A stretch of DNA of 64,000 bases. Source: Actinomycetes bacterium. GTDB taxonomy: Bacteria > Actinomycetota > Actinomycetes > S36-B12. A program made the translations under genes and the position numbers. The DNA lies in contig JAHEIZ010000007.1 of assembly GCA_024639145.1 (NCBI GenBank), positions 1 to 64,000 of the forward strand, written 5' to 3'. Under the pieces are notes generated by a model. That model was not told the origin of the DNA and did no database searches. It saw nothing but the letters and a program-made list of their open reading frames with translations. This document shows, in pieces, positions 1 to 8,905 of the stretch (position 1 is the stretch's first letter; every line of letters starts with the position of its first letter).

Positions 1-1440
1 GCATTCGTGGCCAATCCCGTGTGCATGCCCAATCGCGCCACCATCATGACCGGCCAATGGCCATCTGCTCACGGCCTGCGCACGAACGGGCTGCCACTCA
101 ATCCCGAGTGCGACACCTTCGTGCGGCAATTACGACGCCACGGCTGGCGCACTTCTGCCGTGGGCAAGCTGCATCTGCAGCCCATGGGGTACGGGTACGA
201 GGAGTATCAGCTCGACCAGATCAAGGCAGCGATGCCTGAGCTCTGGGAGGCGGCAGTCGCAGGGCCCTTCGGTGAGGGCTTTCGCTCATGGGAGGACTTC
301 GAACTGCACGCCTCCGGCGACGCCATGATCCCGGCCGACTACTACGGGTTCGACGACGTAGCACTGGTCGCGGGGCACGGAGATCGCGTCTCCGGCAACT
401 ACGTAGCGTGGGCACGCGAGCGCGGCTTCGATCCCATCACCCAGGCCGGGCGCAAGAACGCGAAGTCGGAGTTCGCGGGATGGAACCACGTGTACGAATC
501 TGCGGTGCCCGCCGCCCTGCACCCGACGACCTACATCACCGACATCGCCATCGACCGACTCGATGAGTTCGCCAAGGGCGACGATCCCTTCGTGCTCTTC
601 GTCAGCTACCCGGATCCACATCATCCCTTCGCTCCGCCGTCGGAGTACTTCCACCGTCACGATCCCGACGACATGCCGTTGCCGGATTCCTTCCACGATG
701 ACCACTCGACATCACCGCAATACGTGAGAGACATCGTGGCGAATCGCGGAACTCCCGACGTCGATCCGATGATGCTCTGGGCACCGACAGAGGACCAATT
801 CCGGCATGCGCTTGCTGCCGAACTCGGCTCCATCGAGTTCATTGATGACTCGATCGGGCGAATCGTCGAGGCCATTGCTCAGCTTGGGCTTGCCGACGAC
901 ACGGTCATCGTCTTCACCTCCGATCATGGCGATGTCTTCGGCGATCACGGGCTGATCCTCAAGCACTTCACGCATTACGACGCTGCTATCCGGGTTCCGC
1001 TGATCATCAGCGGCGGTGGTGTGGGTGCGGGCGCGCATCATGAGCTCGCGAGCAGTACCGACATTGCACCGACATTGCTCGAGCTTGCCGGCACAGCTCC
1101 CATGGCCGGTGTTCAAGGTTGCTCGCTGGTACCGATCATGAATGGCAGCGCAGCGAGCTGGCGCACCGCGATCCTCGTGGAGGAGGACCAGCCGTATGGG
1201 CTCCCCACACTCCCCGGCCCCGTGCGACTGCGCACGGTCGTGACCGATCAACTGCGCTACACGCGCCTCGCCGGCACCACGATCGAGGAGCTCTACGACT
1301 TGAAGTCGGACTCGAGTGAGATGAGCAATCTCGCCGCCGACCTTGATGCCGTCGACCTACACCAGGCAGCAACGACCGCCCTGCTCGACGAACTCCTGCG
1401 AGTGGTCGACGATTCGAAGGTGCCCTTCCATGCCGCATAA
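1..1440 (+). CDS. Sulfatase / arylsulfatase-family hydrolase, 5' end truncated by window edge
   Basis: Reading frame open to the window start; formylglycine-type motif C-M-P-N-R with ATIMTGQWPSAHG context; FTSDHGDVFGDHG metal-site motif; ELYDLKSDSSEMSNLA C-terminal sulfatase motif. Confidence 0.9.
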   Translation, partial: AFVANPVCMPNRATIMTGQWPSAHGLRTNGLPLNPECDTFVRQLRRHGWRTSAVGKLHLQPMGYGYEEYQLDQIKAAMPELWEAAVAGPFGEGFRSWEDFELHASGDAMIPADYYGFDDVALVAGHGDRVSGNYVAWARERGFDPITQAGRKNAKSEFAGWNHVYESAVPAALHPTTYITDIAIDRLDEFAKGDDPFVLFVSYPDPHHPFAPPSEYFHRHDPDDMPLPDSFHDDHSTSPQYVRDIVANRGTPDVDPMMLWAPTEDQFRHALAAELGSIEFIDDSIGRIVEAIAQLGLADDTVIVFTSDHGDVFGDHGLILKHFTHYDAAIRVPLIISGGGVGAGAHHELASSTDIAPTLLELAGTAPMAGVQGCSLVPIMNGSAASWRTAILVEEDQPYGLPTLPGPVRLRTVVTDQLRYTRLAGTTIEELYDLKSDSSEMSNLAADLDAVDLHQAATTALLDELLRVVDDSKVPFHAA

Positions 1441-1807
1441 CCGCACCCCCGACTGGATCAATCGCCGACTCAGCAACGGCACGGATCCCGACCCGCGCTT
1501 TTCGCTCGCCAACGAGCGAACGTTTCTTGCATGGATTCGTACCGCCCTCGGTCTTATTGCCCTGGGAGTCGCCGTGGCGACCTTCGTCTCCACTCAGGAA
1601 ACCAAGGGAGTCTCGCTCCTCCTTGCCGCGGCCCTCGTGCTCCTCGGCGGAATTCTGGCCGCGGGTAGCTGGTGGCGGTGGCTCAGCGTCGAGCGCGCCA
1701 TGCGAGACGGAGTGGGGATTCCGCCCTCGACCCTGGCCCCCTTCCTGGCCATCGGCATCGGGGTGATCGCCGTGCTGGCGATCGTCGCCGTGGTCATCAC
1801 CGTTTGA
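1430..1807 (+). CDS. DUF202 (YidH-like) small membrane protein
   Basis: MPHNRTPDWINRRLSNGTDPDPRFSLANERTFLAWIRTALGLIALGVA; start trimmed from ORF start 1343 to the ATG at 1430; overlaps the sulfatase stop. Confidence 0.8.
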   Translation: MPHNRTPDWINRRLSNGTDPDPRFSLANERTFLAWIRTALGLIALGVAVATFVSTQETKGVSLLLAAALVLLGGILAAGSWWRWLSVERAMRDGVGIPPSTLAPFLAIGIGVIAVLAIVAVVITV

Positions 1808-1814
1808 CCACGCG

Positions 1815-2171
1815 ATGACCTCCGAGAGTCCGGCTTCGCGGATCCAGGAAGGTGACGACGCGGGCTTCCAGCCCGAACGCACCGGCCTCGCCTGGAACCG
1901 CACGCTCGTGGTGCTGGCGGTTGCCATCGGAATGCTGGGTGTTCATGCGTATCGAGATGGCTTGCACGTCGGGCTCACTGTTATTGCCGCATTCCTCGCT
2001 GCGATCGTGCTCGTGCTGAGTTCACCCTTTGCTCGAGCCCGCTCTCATCACGCGCGTGATCTCCTGACCGGGTCCGTGCGCATCGCATCCCCGATGCCGC
2101 TTCTCGTTCTCGCGATAGTGACTGGCGCCTTGGCGTTGGCTTCGCTGATCTTGATAACCGTGCGTGGGTGA
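1815..2171 (+). CDS. DUF202 family membrane protein (second copy)
   Basis: DAGFQPERTGLAWNRTLVVLAVAIGML followed by hydrophobic helices. Confidence 0.75.
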   Translation: MTSESPASRIQEGDDAGFQPERTGLAWNRTLVVLAVAIGMLGVHAYRDGLHVGLTVIAAFLAAIVLVLSSPFARARSHHARDLLTGSVRIASPMPLLVLAIVTGALALASLILITVRG

Positions 2172-2261
2172 CAGTCATTTGCAGGTGCGCGGGTAGTTCC
2201 CTACCTAGTTGATCGGTAATGCTTGACTTCTCAAGTCGTTCTGACACGAATGATTACTGAA

Positions 2262-2288
2262 GAATTCCCCCGCACAGAAGGGGAATTC
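2262..2288. repeat. Perfect 9-bp inverted repeat GAATTCCCC-N9-GGGGAATTC in the leader of the SBP gene
   Basis: Direct reading of sequence upstream of the 2349 start. Confidence 0.7.
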
Positions 2289-2348
2289 ACGTACAGTACG
2301 GAAACCGATCGCGAGCCCCGAGTATCGCGACGCATCCATGGAGGTCCA

Positions 2349-3377
2349 GTGAGCAAGTCACGATTCAAGAAGCTGGCTGCTGCCGGTGCCGGTGTGGCCG
2401 TGGCCGCAACCGCACTGATCGGCGCCAATGCGAGCCCCGCATTCGCGGCCTACGACGTCAAGGTCGGTCTTGTTCCGATCAACGCCGCCGGTGCCCTGCA
2501 GTACGGCATCGACTCCGGCATGTTCAAGAAGAACGGCATCAACGTCACCCAGGTGATCACCTTCCCGGCACCGCCGCCCTCACTGGCCGCACTTGCCGCA
2601 GGTGCCGTCAACTTCACCTACGCTCCCAGCATCCCGATCATCAACGCCTACGCCAATGGCGGCATGGCACTGAAGATCATCGCCCCGGCCGATGGCTATG
2701 ACCTGGCGACGCTCACCAAGGCGAAGACCAACGCGAGCATCGCGGCAGCACTTGATGACACCGGCGTCTGCGTGAGCCCCACCAGTGGCATCAACAGCTG
2801 GAAGGACCTCAGCGGCAAGACCGTCTCCGTCCCTGCCCGCAAGGCTCAGGGCGAGGTCACCATTGCCAACGCAGTGAAGAAGGCCGGCGGAAACCCCGCC
2901 ACCATCAACTGGGTGACCCTCGGCTTCCCGCAGGTCGTTGACTCGGTCAAGAGCGGCAAGATCGATGCCGGCTTCACGGTCGAGCCCTTCACCACTGCCT
3001 GCTCCACTGCAGGCCTGAAGAATCTCGGCGCGCCGGGCGTGCAGTTCTTCACCAACGAGAATGCCATCGGCATGTGGGTGACCACCGCTGATTACGCAGC
3101 CAAGAACCCCGCTGCCGTTCTCGCCTTCCAGAAGTCGATCTCGCAGGCAAACGCCTTCGCGATGGCCTCGAAGGCCAACATGACCAAGGTTCTCACCGCC
3201 AGCACGAAGCTGACCGGCGCCACCGTGGCCCAGGCTCTCGCAGCCAACCCGCCGTACTACCCCAAGACGGTGACCAAGATCGACGTGCAGAACCCGGCCA
3301 GCAAGATGCTCGCGCTCGGCTTCCTCACCAAGCCGCTCGACACCGCCGGCCTTCTGGCCACGCAGTACCGCGGCTAG
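2349..3377 (+). CDS. ABC transporter substrate-binding protein, NMT1/SsuA/TauA-like
   Basis: Signal peptide from the GTG at 2349; VGLVPINAAGALQYGIDSGMFKKNGINV; followed by two permeases and an ATPase. Confidence 0.85.
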   Translation: MSKSRFKKLAAAGAGVAVAATALIGANASPAFAAYDVKVGLVPINAAGALQYGIDSGMFKKNGINVTQVITFPAPPPSLAALAAGAVNFTYAPSIPIINAYANGGMALKIIAPADGYDLATLTKAKTNASIAAALDDTGVCVSPTSGINSWKDLSGKTVSVPARKAQGEVTIANAVKKAGGNPATINWVTLGFPQVVDSVKSGKIDAGFTVEPFTTACSTAGLKNLGAPGVQFFTNENAIGMWVTTADYAAKNPAAVLAFQKSISQANAFAMASKANMTKVLTASTKLTGATVAQALAANPPYYPKTVTKIDVQNPASKMLALGFLTKPLDTAGLLATQYRG

Positions 3378-3424
3378 CAGTACCCGCACCATCGCGTAAT
3401 TCGGTCGAGTAGGAACGGAGCACC

Positions 3425-4183
3425 GTGTCAGGGAAGCCCCTTCGGATACCCGCAGGTCTGGTATCCGCAGTGGTGGCGCTGCTGATCTGGCAGATCGCCA
3501 CCACATGGGGGCCCCTGGCCGGTACCTCCGTTCCTACCGCCACTTCCACGCTCGCTGAGCTGTGGAACATGCTCTTCATGAGCGAGACCTGGGATTCCAT
3601 CTGGCAGACGATCCAGATGGCCCTCTACGGATTCCTGATCGCCGTCGCCATCGCGATCCCGGTCGGCATCCTCATCGGCCTCAGCCGCTTCGCCTTCATC
3701 TCGACGAAATTCACCTTCGACTTCTTCAAGGTGATCCCGCCGATCGTCATCATCCCGATCACGATCCTCGTCTTCGGCCCCACGCTTCAGATGGGCGTCT
3801 TCCTCGTCGTCTTCGCCATCGTCTTCGCCCTGGCCGTGCAAACCGCCTACGGTGTTCGTGATGCCGACCCCGTTCTCATCGAGACCATGCGCTGCTACGG
3901 AATGGGGCGCGCCAAGCAAGTGCTGTTCGCGCGGCTTCCCGCCGCCTCGCCCTTCATCGCCATCGGCATTCGCATCAGCGTCTCCGCCGCGATGATCGTG
4001 GCCGTGGTCGCAGGTCTCGTGGGTGGCGCACCCGGACTCGGCCATGACCTCTTGCTTGCCCAGACGAACGGGCAAAACACCGTCACCTTCGCCATCGTCC
4101 TGATCCTGGGAATCCTCGGCCTGGCCGTCAGTCGGCTTGTGGTGTTCCTGCAGCGTCGACTCATCTTCTGGACGGCGTCATGA
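3425..4183 (+). CDS. ABC transporter permease (SsuC/TauC-like)
   Basis: Multi-TM protein with binding-protein-dependent permease signature; second gene of the transporter operon. Confidence 0.85.
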   Translation: MSGKPLRIPAGLVSAVVALLIWQIATTWGPLAGTSVPTATSTLAELWNMLFMSETWDSIWQTIQMALYGFLIAVAIAIPVGILIGLSRFAFISTKFTFDFFKVIPPIVIIPITILVFGPTLQMGVFLVVFAIVFALAVQTAYGVRDADPVLIETMRCYGMGRAKQVLFARLPAASPFIAIGIRISVSAAMIVAVVAGLVGGAPGLGHDLLLAQTNGQNTVTFAIVLILGILGLAVSRLVVFLQRRLIFWTAS

Positions 4184-4959
4184 GGCTGCTGAACTCGCGG
4201 ATCATCCGCTTCCTGGTCGGCATCTGGCTGCCCATCCTGCTCATCTGGTGGTGGTGGACCTGGAGTGCTGACTCAGTCGATCCCTTCTTCCCGCCGCTTT
4301 CGGCGATCTGGGAACAGTTCAAGTTCAACTGGATCTGGCAGTACGTGCCTATTCACGTCTTTCCCAGCCTGCGCAACCTCTTCGCCGGCTACTTCATCGG
4401 AATTTTCGCGGGTGTCACCCTCGGCGCCCTGCTCGGCGCCAACCCTCGAGTCAGCCGCTACTTCGAGCCGGTCATCGACTTCCTTCGCTCGATTCCACCG
4501 GTGGCCACCGTTCCGGTGTTCATCCTCTTCTTCGGGCTTGATGCCCAGATGCGCATTGCAGCGGTCGCCGTGGCTGCATGCTTCCCCACTCTGCTCTCGA
4601 CAATGCAGGGTTTCCGCGCCACCGACCCCACGCTTCTCGACACCGGCAAGGTCTTCCGCCTCACGCCATTCCAGATGATGTGGAAGGTGCGCGTTCCGAA
4701 TGCCTCCCCGATCATCTGGTCGGGGCTTCAGGTGTCACTGCAGATCGCCTTCGTCGTCACGATCGCCTCGGAGATTCTCGGTTCGGGCTTCGGTATCGGC
4801 GCCTTCACGACGATCTCCATCGACTCGTTCATGATCCTTGATGCCTGGACAGGCGTCGTGCTCCTGGGCCTGCTCGGATTCGCCCTGAACGTCATCTTCG
4901 ACCTGGTCGAGCGCTGGTCGCTCCGCTGGTACATCGGACAGAAGAAGCTCGCATCATGA
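4180..4959 (+). CDS. ABC transporter permease (SsuC/TauC-like)
   Basis: Multi-TM permease; 4-bp overlap with the previous permease. Confidence 0.85.
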   Translation: MRLLNSRIIRFLVGIWLPILLIWWWWTWSADSVDPFFPPLSAIWEQFKFNWIWQYVPIHVFPSLRNLFAGYFIGIFAGVTLGALLGANPRVSRYFEPVIDFLRSIPPVATVPVFILFFGLDAQMRIAAVAVAACFPTLLSTMQGFRATDPTLLDTGKVFRLTPFQMMWKVRVPNASPIIWSGLQVSLQIAFVVTIASEILGSGFGIGAFTTISIDSFMILDAWTGVVLLGLLGFALNVIFDLVERWSLRWYIGQKKLAS

Positions 4960-4990
4960 ACCACGACAGTGCATTGGGGAACGAGTAGCC

Positions 4991-5761
4991 ATGGCCATCG
5001 CAATTGCAGTCAACGGCGTCAGCATGGAGTACAAGACTCCCAAGGGCACGACTCATGTTCTCGACAACGTGAGCTATGAGGTGCAGGACGGCCACTTCGT
5101 GTCGATCGTCGGCCCGTCAGGCGTCGGCAAGACCACGCTGCTTCGACTCCTCACCGGCCTCGCTCAGCCCACTGCGGGCGAGATCCTCGTGCGCGGAAAG
5201 CGGATCAGTTCCTCGCCAGATGACCTCGCCGTCGTGCTTCAGGACTACACCCGCTCGCTCATGCCCTGGCTCAGTGTCGAGAAGAACATCGCGCTCCCGC
5301 TGAAGAATCAGAAGCTCACCAAGGCAGAGCGCAAGGAGCGCATCACCGCCTCCCTCGCCGAGGTCGGACTCGAGGGTGCGGAGAGCAAGTACCCATGGCA
5401 GCTCTCCGGCGGCATGCAGCAGCGTGTCTCTATCGCTCGCGCGCTCGCGGTGCGACCCAGCATCTTGGTGATGGATGAGCCCTTCGCCTCCGTCGATGCC
5501 CAGACCCGATTCGATCTCGAGGATCTCGTGCTCAAGGTGCGCGATGACTTCGGCATCACCACATTGATGGTCACGCACGACATCGACGAGGCCGTCTACC
5601 TCAGCGACGAGATCGTGGTGCTGCAAGGCAAGCCCGCGAAGGTACGCGATGTCGTCAAGGTCGACATTCCCTTCCCCCGCTCGCAGATGGAAACTCGCAA
5701 CGACGCCCGCTTCGCCGATCTGCGCACGCATGTGTACGGGATGGTCCGCGGCCTCGAATAG
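4991..5761 (+). CDS. ABC transporter ATP-binding protein (SsuB/TauB-like)
   Basis: Walker A GPSGVGKTT, signature LSGGMQQR, Walker B ILVMDEPF, VTHDIDEA. Confidence 0.92.
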   Translation: MAIAIAVNGVSMEYKTPKGTTHVLDNVSYEVQDGHFVSIVGPSGVGKTTLLRLLTGLAQPTAGEILVRGKRISSSPDDLAVVLQDYTRSLMPWLSVEKNIALPLKNQKLTKAERKERITASLAEVGLEGAESKYPWQLSGGMQQRVSIARALAVRPSILVMDEPFASVDAQTRFDLEDLVLKVRDDFGITTLMVTHDIDEAVYLSDEIVVLQGKPAKVRDVVKVDIPFPRSQMETRNDARFADLRTHVYGMVRGLE

Positions 5762-5797
5762 CCCGTGGCGCAGAGCCGTGGCTGATTGAATGGGTGC

Positions 5798-6886
5798 ATG
5801 GCCACTGATCTGCGAGTCCTGCTCTTCGGCTACGGCCTGGCAGGCCGTGTCTTTCATTCCCCGTTGATCTCGGCGGCTGCCGGCATGACCATCACCGGCA
5901 TCGTCACGGGCAATGAGGAGCGTCGCTCCCAGGCACTCGCAGACCATCCCGATGCCCGGATCTTTTCGACTGCAGAGGAGACACTTGCCGAGGTCGATGA
6001 ATTCGACCTCGCGGTGATCGCAGGTGCCAATGTCACTCATTACCCCCTCGCCATGGCCTCCATTGCGAATGGCTGGTGCGTGGTCGTGGACAAGCCGCTC
6101 GCACCAACCGCAGCTGCTGCGCAGGAGATTCTCGACGCAGCCACTGAGGCAGGTGTGCAGGTGCACCCGTTCCAGAATCGTCGCTGGGACTCCGACTTCC
6201 TCACCTTGAGAGCACTGGTCGAATCAGAGCCCATCGGCACCGCCCACCGATTCGAGTCACGCATCGAGCGGCTGCGCATCGCTCCCCGTGGCAGCTGGCG
6301 TGAGTCCGCCGACCCCGCAGACCTCGGCGGCGTTCTGCTCGACTTCGGGGCGCATCTCGTCGATCAGGCGATCGAACTCCTCGGCCCGATCACCGCAGTG
6401 CAGGCATGGGCACGCAGTGTGCGGTACCCCGGCCTGGCCCCGGACGACATGGCAATCACTGCCTTCCATGAATCAGGTGCCATCAGTGAGCTGATCGGGA
6501 GTCAGTCCGCCGCTTTCGGTGAGCCGCGCTACACCCTGCTCGCCACCCGTGGCGGTGTGCGCATCACCGGCTCAGACACTCAGGAAGCGGCACTGCGTGC
6601 CGGCGTTGCCGCGAACTCAGCCGAGTGGGGTATCGAGGCGACCGACTTCACCGCGACGGTCGTAACGCCCGATGCGCAGGATGAACTGACCTCTCGCGAG
6701 GTCGCACTGGTGCGCGGTCGATGGAATGAGTACTACCCCGCTGTGCGAGATTCCATCCTCGGCACCGGACTTCCACCGGTTCCGATCTCGGACGTCGTAT
6801 CCAACATGCGCGTTCTCGACGCTGCCGCTGAGTCCGCCCGAATCGGCGAGACCGTCAGGCTGGCGGTGCCTGCGGCGCACGCCTGA
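5798..6886 (+). CDS. Gfo/Idh/MocA family oxidoreductase
   Basis: Rossmann start RVLLFGYGLAGRVFHSPLI; VVDKPLAPT; HPFQNRRWDSDFLTL; GVLLDFGAHLVDQAI. Confidence 0.88.
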   Translation: MATDLRVLLFGYGLAGRVFHSPLISAAAGMTITGIVTGNEERRSQALADHPDARIFSTAEETLAEVDEFDLAVIAGANVTHYPLAMASIANGWCVVVDKPLAPTAAAAQEILDAATEAGVQVHPFQNRRWDSDFLTLRALVESEPIGTAHRFESRIERLRIAPRGSWRESADPADLGGVLLDFGAHLVDQAIELLGPITAVQAWARSVRYPGLAPDDMAITAFHESGAISELIGSQSAAFGEPRYTLLATRGGVRITGSDTQEAALRAGVAANSAEWGIEATDFTATVVTPDAQDELTSREVALVRGRWNEYYPAVRDSILGTGLPPVPISDVVSNMRVLDAAAESARIGETVRLAVPAAHA

Positions 6887-7670
6887 ACAGCCAGCGAGTG
6901 CGCATCATGAGCGGCTCAGCGGCTGACACGAGCGTGACAGGTGCGCAACGACCCGAGAGCCCGTCGGCTGGTCCGGTCTGCGGTTCAATGCAGATGAAGT
7001 CCTCCGTTGCGTCATAGACGACGAACCACGGATGCGAGTTCTCAATATCAATGCGTAGGAACCCCGGCCAATCGATCGATGCAGCTGTGCCGCCTGTCAG
7101 CACGTCATCAAAGGGGCCTGCGGCGCGGTCGAGCCGAATGCACTCACCAGTCGGAAGCGAGTCAGCACCCCGGACGAGTTGCTGATCGCAGTCAGTTGCC
7201 CATTCAGCACGCGTGCCGGCAATCTGCCGCCTGAACCAGGGATGCCAGCCGAGAATGGCAGGGAAGGCCTCGGCTCGTGAAGTGCAGGTGATCTCTGTAG
7301 TGAGGCCGTCATCATCGAGTGTCCACGAGCACTGCACAGCACCGCTGGCGGGCCAGACCTCGTCGAATGCGCATTGCAGCAGCACGTGATGCGCTTGCTT
7401 CTCGATCACCTCGAACCTGCGATTCAGCACGAGGCCATGAATTGCCCAAGGGTCGAAATTCACTGGCAGGGGTCGAGCCACTCCTGACCACTCGATCGCA
7501 TTCCCGCGAAGGCGCCCAGCCCACGGTGCCATCGGGTACATGCCGTAGTCGATGGGGTGAGTGCCGTTCCGACCGATGAGCTCGTGACCAGCAACTGTCC
7601 ACGAGGTGGCCCGACCGCCATCTGTCTCATCAAGCTGAAGGCAGATGTCAGCGTGACGGAGGGTGATCAT
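6855..7670 (-). CDS. Aldose 1-epimerase family protein
   Basis: YGMYPMAPWAGRLRGN, HGLVLNRRF, LGWHPWFRR, CIEPQTGPADG motifs. Confidence 0.88.
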   Translation of the reverse strand: MITLRHADICLQLDETDGGRATSWTVAGHELIGRNGTHPIDYGMYPMAPWAGRLRGNAIEWSGVARPLPVNFDPWAIHGLVLNRRFEVIEKQAHHVLLQCAFDEVWPASGAVQCSWTLDDDGLTTEITCTSRAEAFPAILGWHPWFRRQIAGTRAEWATDCDQQLVRGADSLPTGECIRLDRAAGPFDDVLTGGTAASIDWPGFLRIDIENSHPWFVVYDATEDFICIEPQTGPADGLSGRCAPVTLVSAAEPLMMRTRWLFRRAPQAPPA

Positions 7671-7676
7671 CGCGAG

Positions 7677-8894
7677 TCAGGAGGCGATGAGCACGCTCGA
7701 GGAGTTCATGACTCCGATGGGATCCGCGAGAAGACCCTCGAATCCTGATTCCGCGGCGCCCATGAGCGAGCTGCCGATCTCGATGGATGCCGGGACGACG
7801 CGCACACCGGAGCGCGACGCAGGGAGGGCTCGGGCGAGCATCTCCGATACGGAGTCCTCCACGAAGGGCAGCAGTTCGCGCAGGTGCCCACCGAGTACGA
7901 CCGCCTCCGGATTGAAGATATTCACGAGATTCGAGATTCCGATTCCGATACTCCGACCGACGACATCAAAGCCGACGTGTGCGGAGGGAAGCGTGGGATC
8001 AACGTGGGAGAGGATCTCGCTGAGTTCTGCCGTCTCGGGATCATTACCCGTCGCGCGAATGACCGAGTCGAGTCCGATCAGGGTCTCCCAGCATCCATGC
8101 GACCCGCATCTGCACTCCGGGCCCGCCGGGTCGATGACCATGTGCCCGACCTCGCCGGCGAATCCTCCGACACCATCGAGGAGACGGTTGTTGACGACGA
8201 CTCCACCACCGATGCCGATTTCGCCCGAGATGTAGATCATGTTTCCTGCGCCTGCTGCGGCACCGCGAAGATGCTCCGAGATCGCACCGAGATCCGAGTC
8301 ATTCCTGATCGTGACGGTCGGCGGATCGCCGAACTGGGCTCGCATGGCGACCATCAGCGGCTCGCCCAGGGAGATGTCCTCCCAGCCGAGGTTAGGCGCA
8401 AGCCTGACCTTTCCGCCCTCGGTCTCGATACTTCCGGGAATGCTGATGCCGGTACCTACCCACGATGAGCCTTCCGGCACGTGCTCGAGAAGGTCGGTCG
8501 ACATCTGCACGATCTGATCGACGGCGATCGTGACACCGTATCCGGCACGCATGTGCGGATGCTCTCGCGTGTTGAGAACCGTGCCGCCCAGCCCGACAAG
8601 AGAACCGATCAGCTTCTCGACGCGCAGTTCGAAGGAAAGCACGACCGCGCTCGTGGCCACCGGAGCGACCACGAGTGATGGCCTGCCCACCGTGCTGGTG
8701 GTTCCAGCTCGCTCTTCGACGAGTCCAGTTTCGACGAGGTCGGCCACAATGGCGCCGACCGTGCTGCGATTGAGCCCGGTCAGCCCGACGAGGTCGGATC
8801 TGCTCGCCGGACCTGCGGCATGAAGATGCCGAAGGATACGCGAGAGATTGTTCCGGCGAACTTGATCGTGCTTGTCCGCGGGAGGGGTTGGCAT
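7677..8894 (-). CDS. ROK family transcriptional regulator (XylR-like)
   Basis: N-terminal HTH (RSDLVGLTGLNRSTVGAIVADLVETGLV) plus ROK sugar-kinase-like domain (GEVGHMVIDPAGPECRCGSHGCWETL). Confidence 0.92.
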   Translation of the reverse strand: MPTPPADKHDQVRRNNLSRILRHLHAAGPASRSDLVGLTGLNRSTVGAIVADLVETGLVEERAGTTSTVGRPSLVVAPVATSAVVLSFELRVEKLIGSLVGLGGTVLNTREHPHMRAGYGVTIAVDQIVQMSTDLLEHVPEGSSWVGTGISIPGSIETEGGKVRLAPNLGWEDISLGEPLMVAMRAQFGDPPTVTIRNDSDLGAISEHLRGAAAGAGNMIYISGEIGIGGGVVVNNRLLDGVGGFAGEVGHMVIDPAGPECRCGSHGCWETLIGLDSVIRATGNDPETAELSEILSHVDPTLPSAHVGFDVVGRSIGIGISNLVNIFNPEAVVLGGHLRELLPFVEDSVSEMLARALPASRSGVRVVPASIEIGSSLMGAAESGFEGLLADPIGVMNSSSVLIAS

Positions 8895-8905
8895 GGGTGT
8901 TCCAC

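Noticed and set aside
2223-2348. TPP or guanidine-I riboswitch upstream of the NMT1-like SBP
   Set aside because: Searched by eye for CTGAGA and the conserved guanidine-I core; not found. Kept only as an unassigned structured leader.
2580-3506. 308-aa minus-strand ORF opposite the SBP gene
   Set aside because: Shadow ORF typical of GC-rich antisense frames; the plus strand has a signal peptide and transporter motifs.
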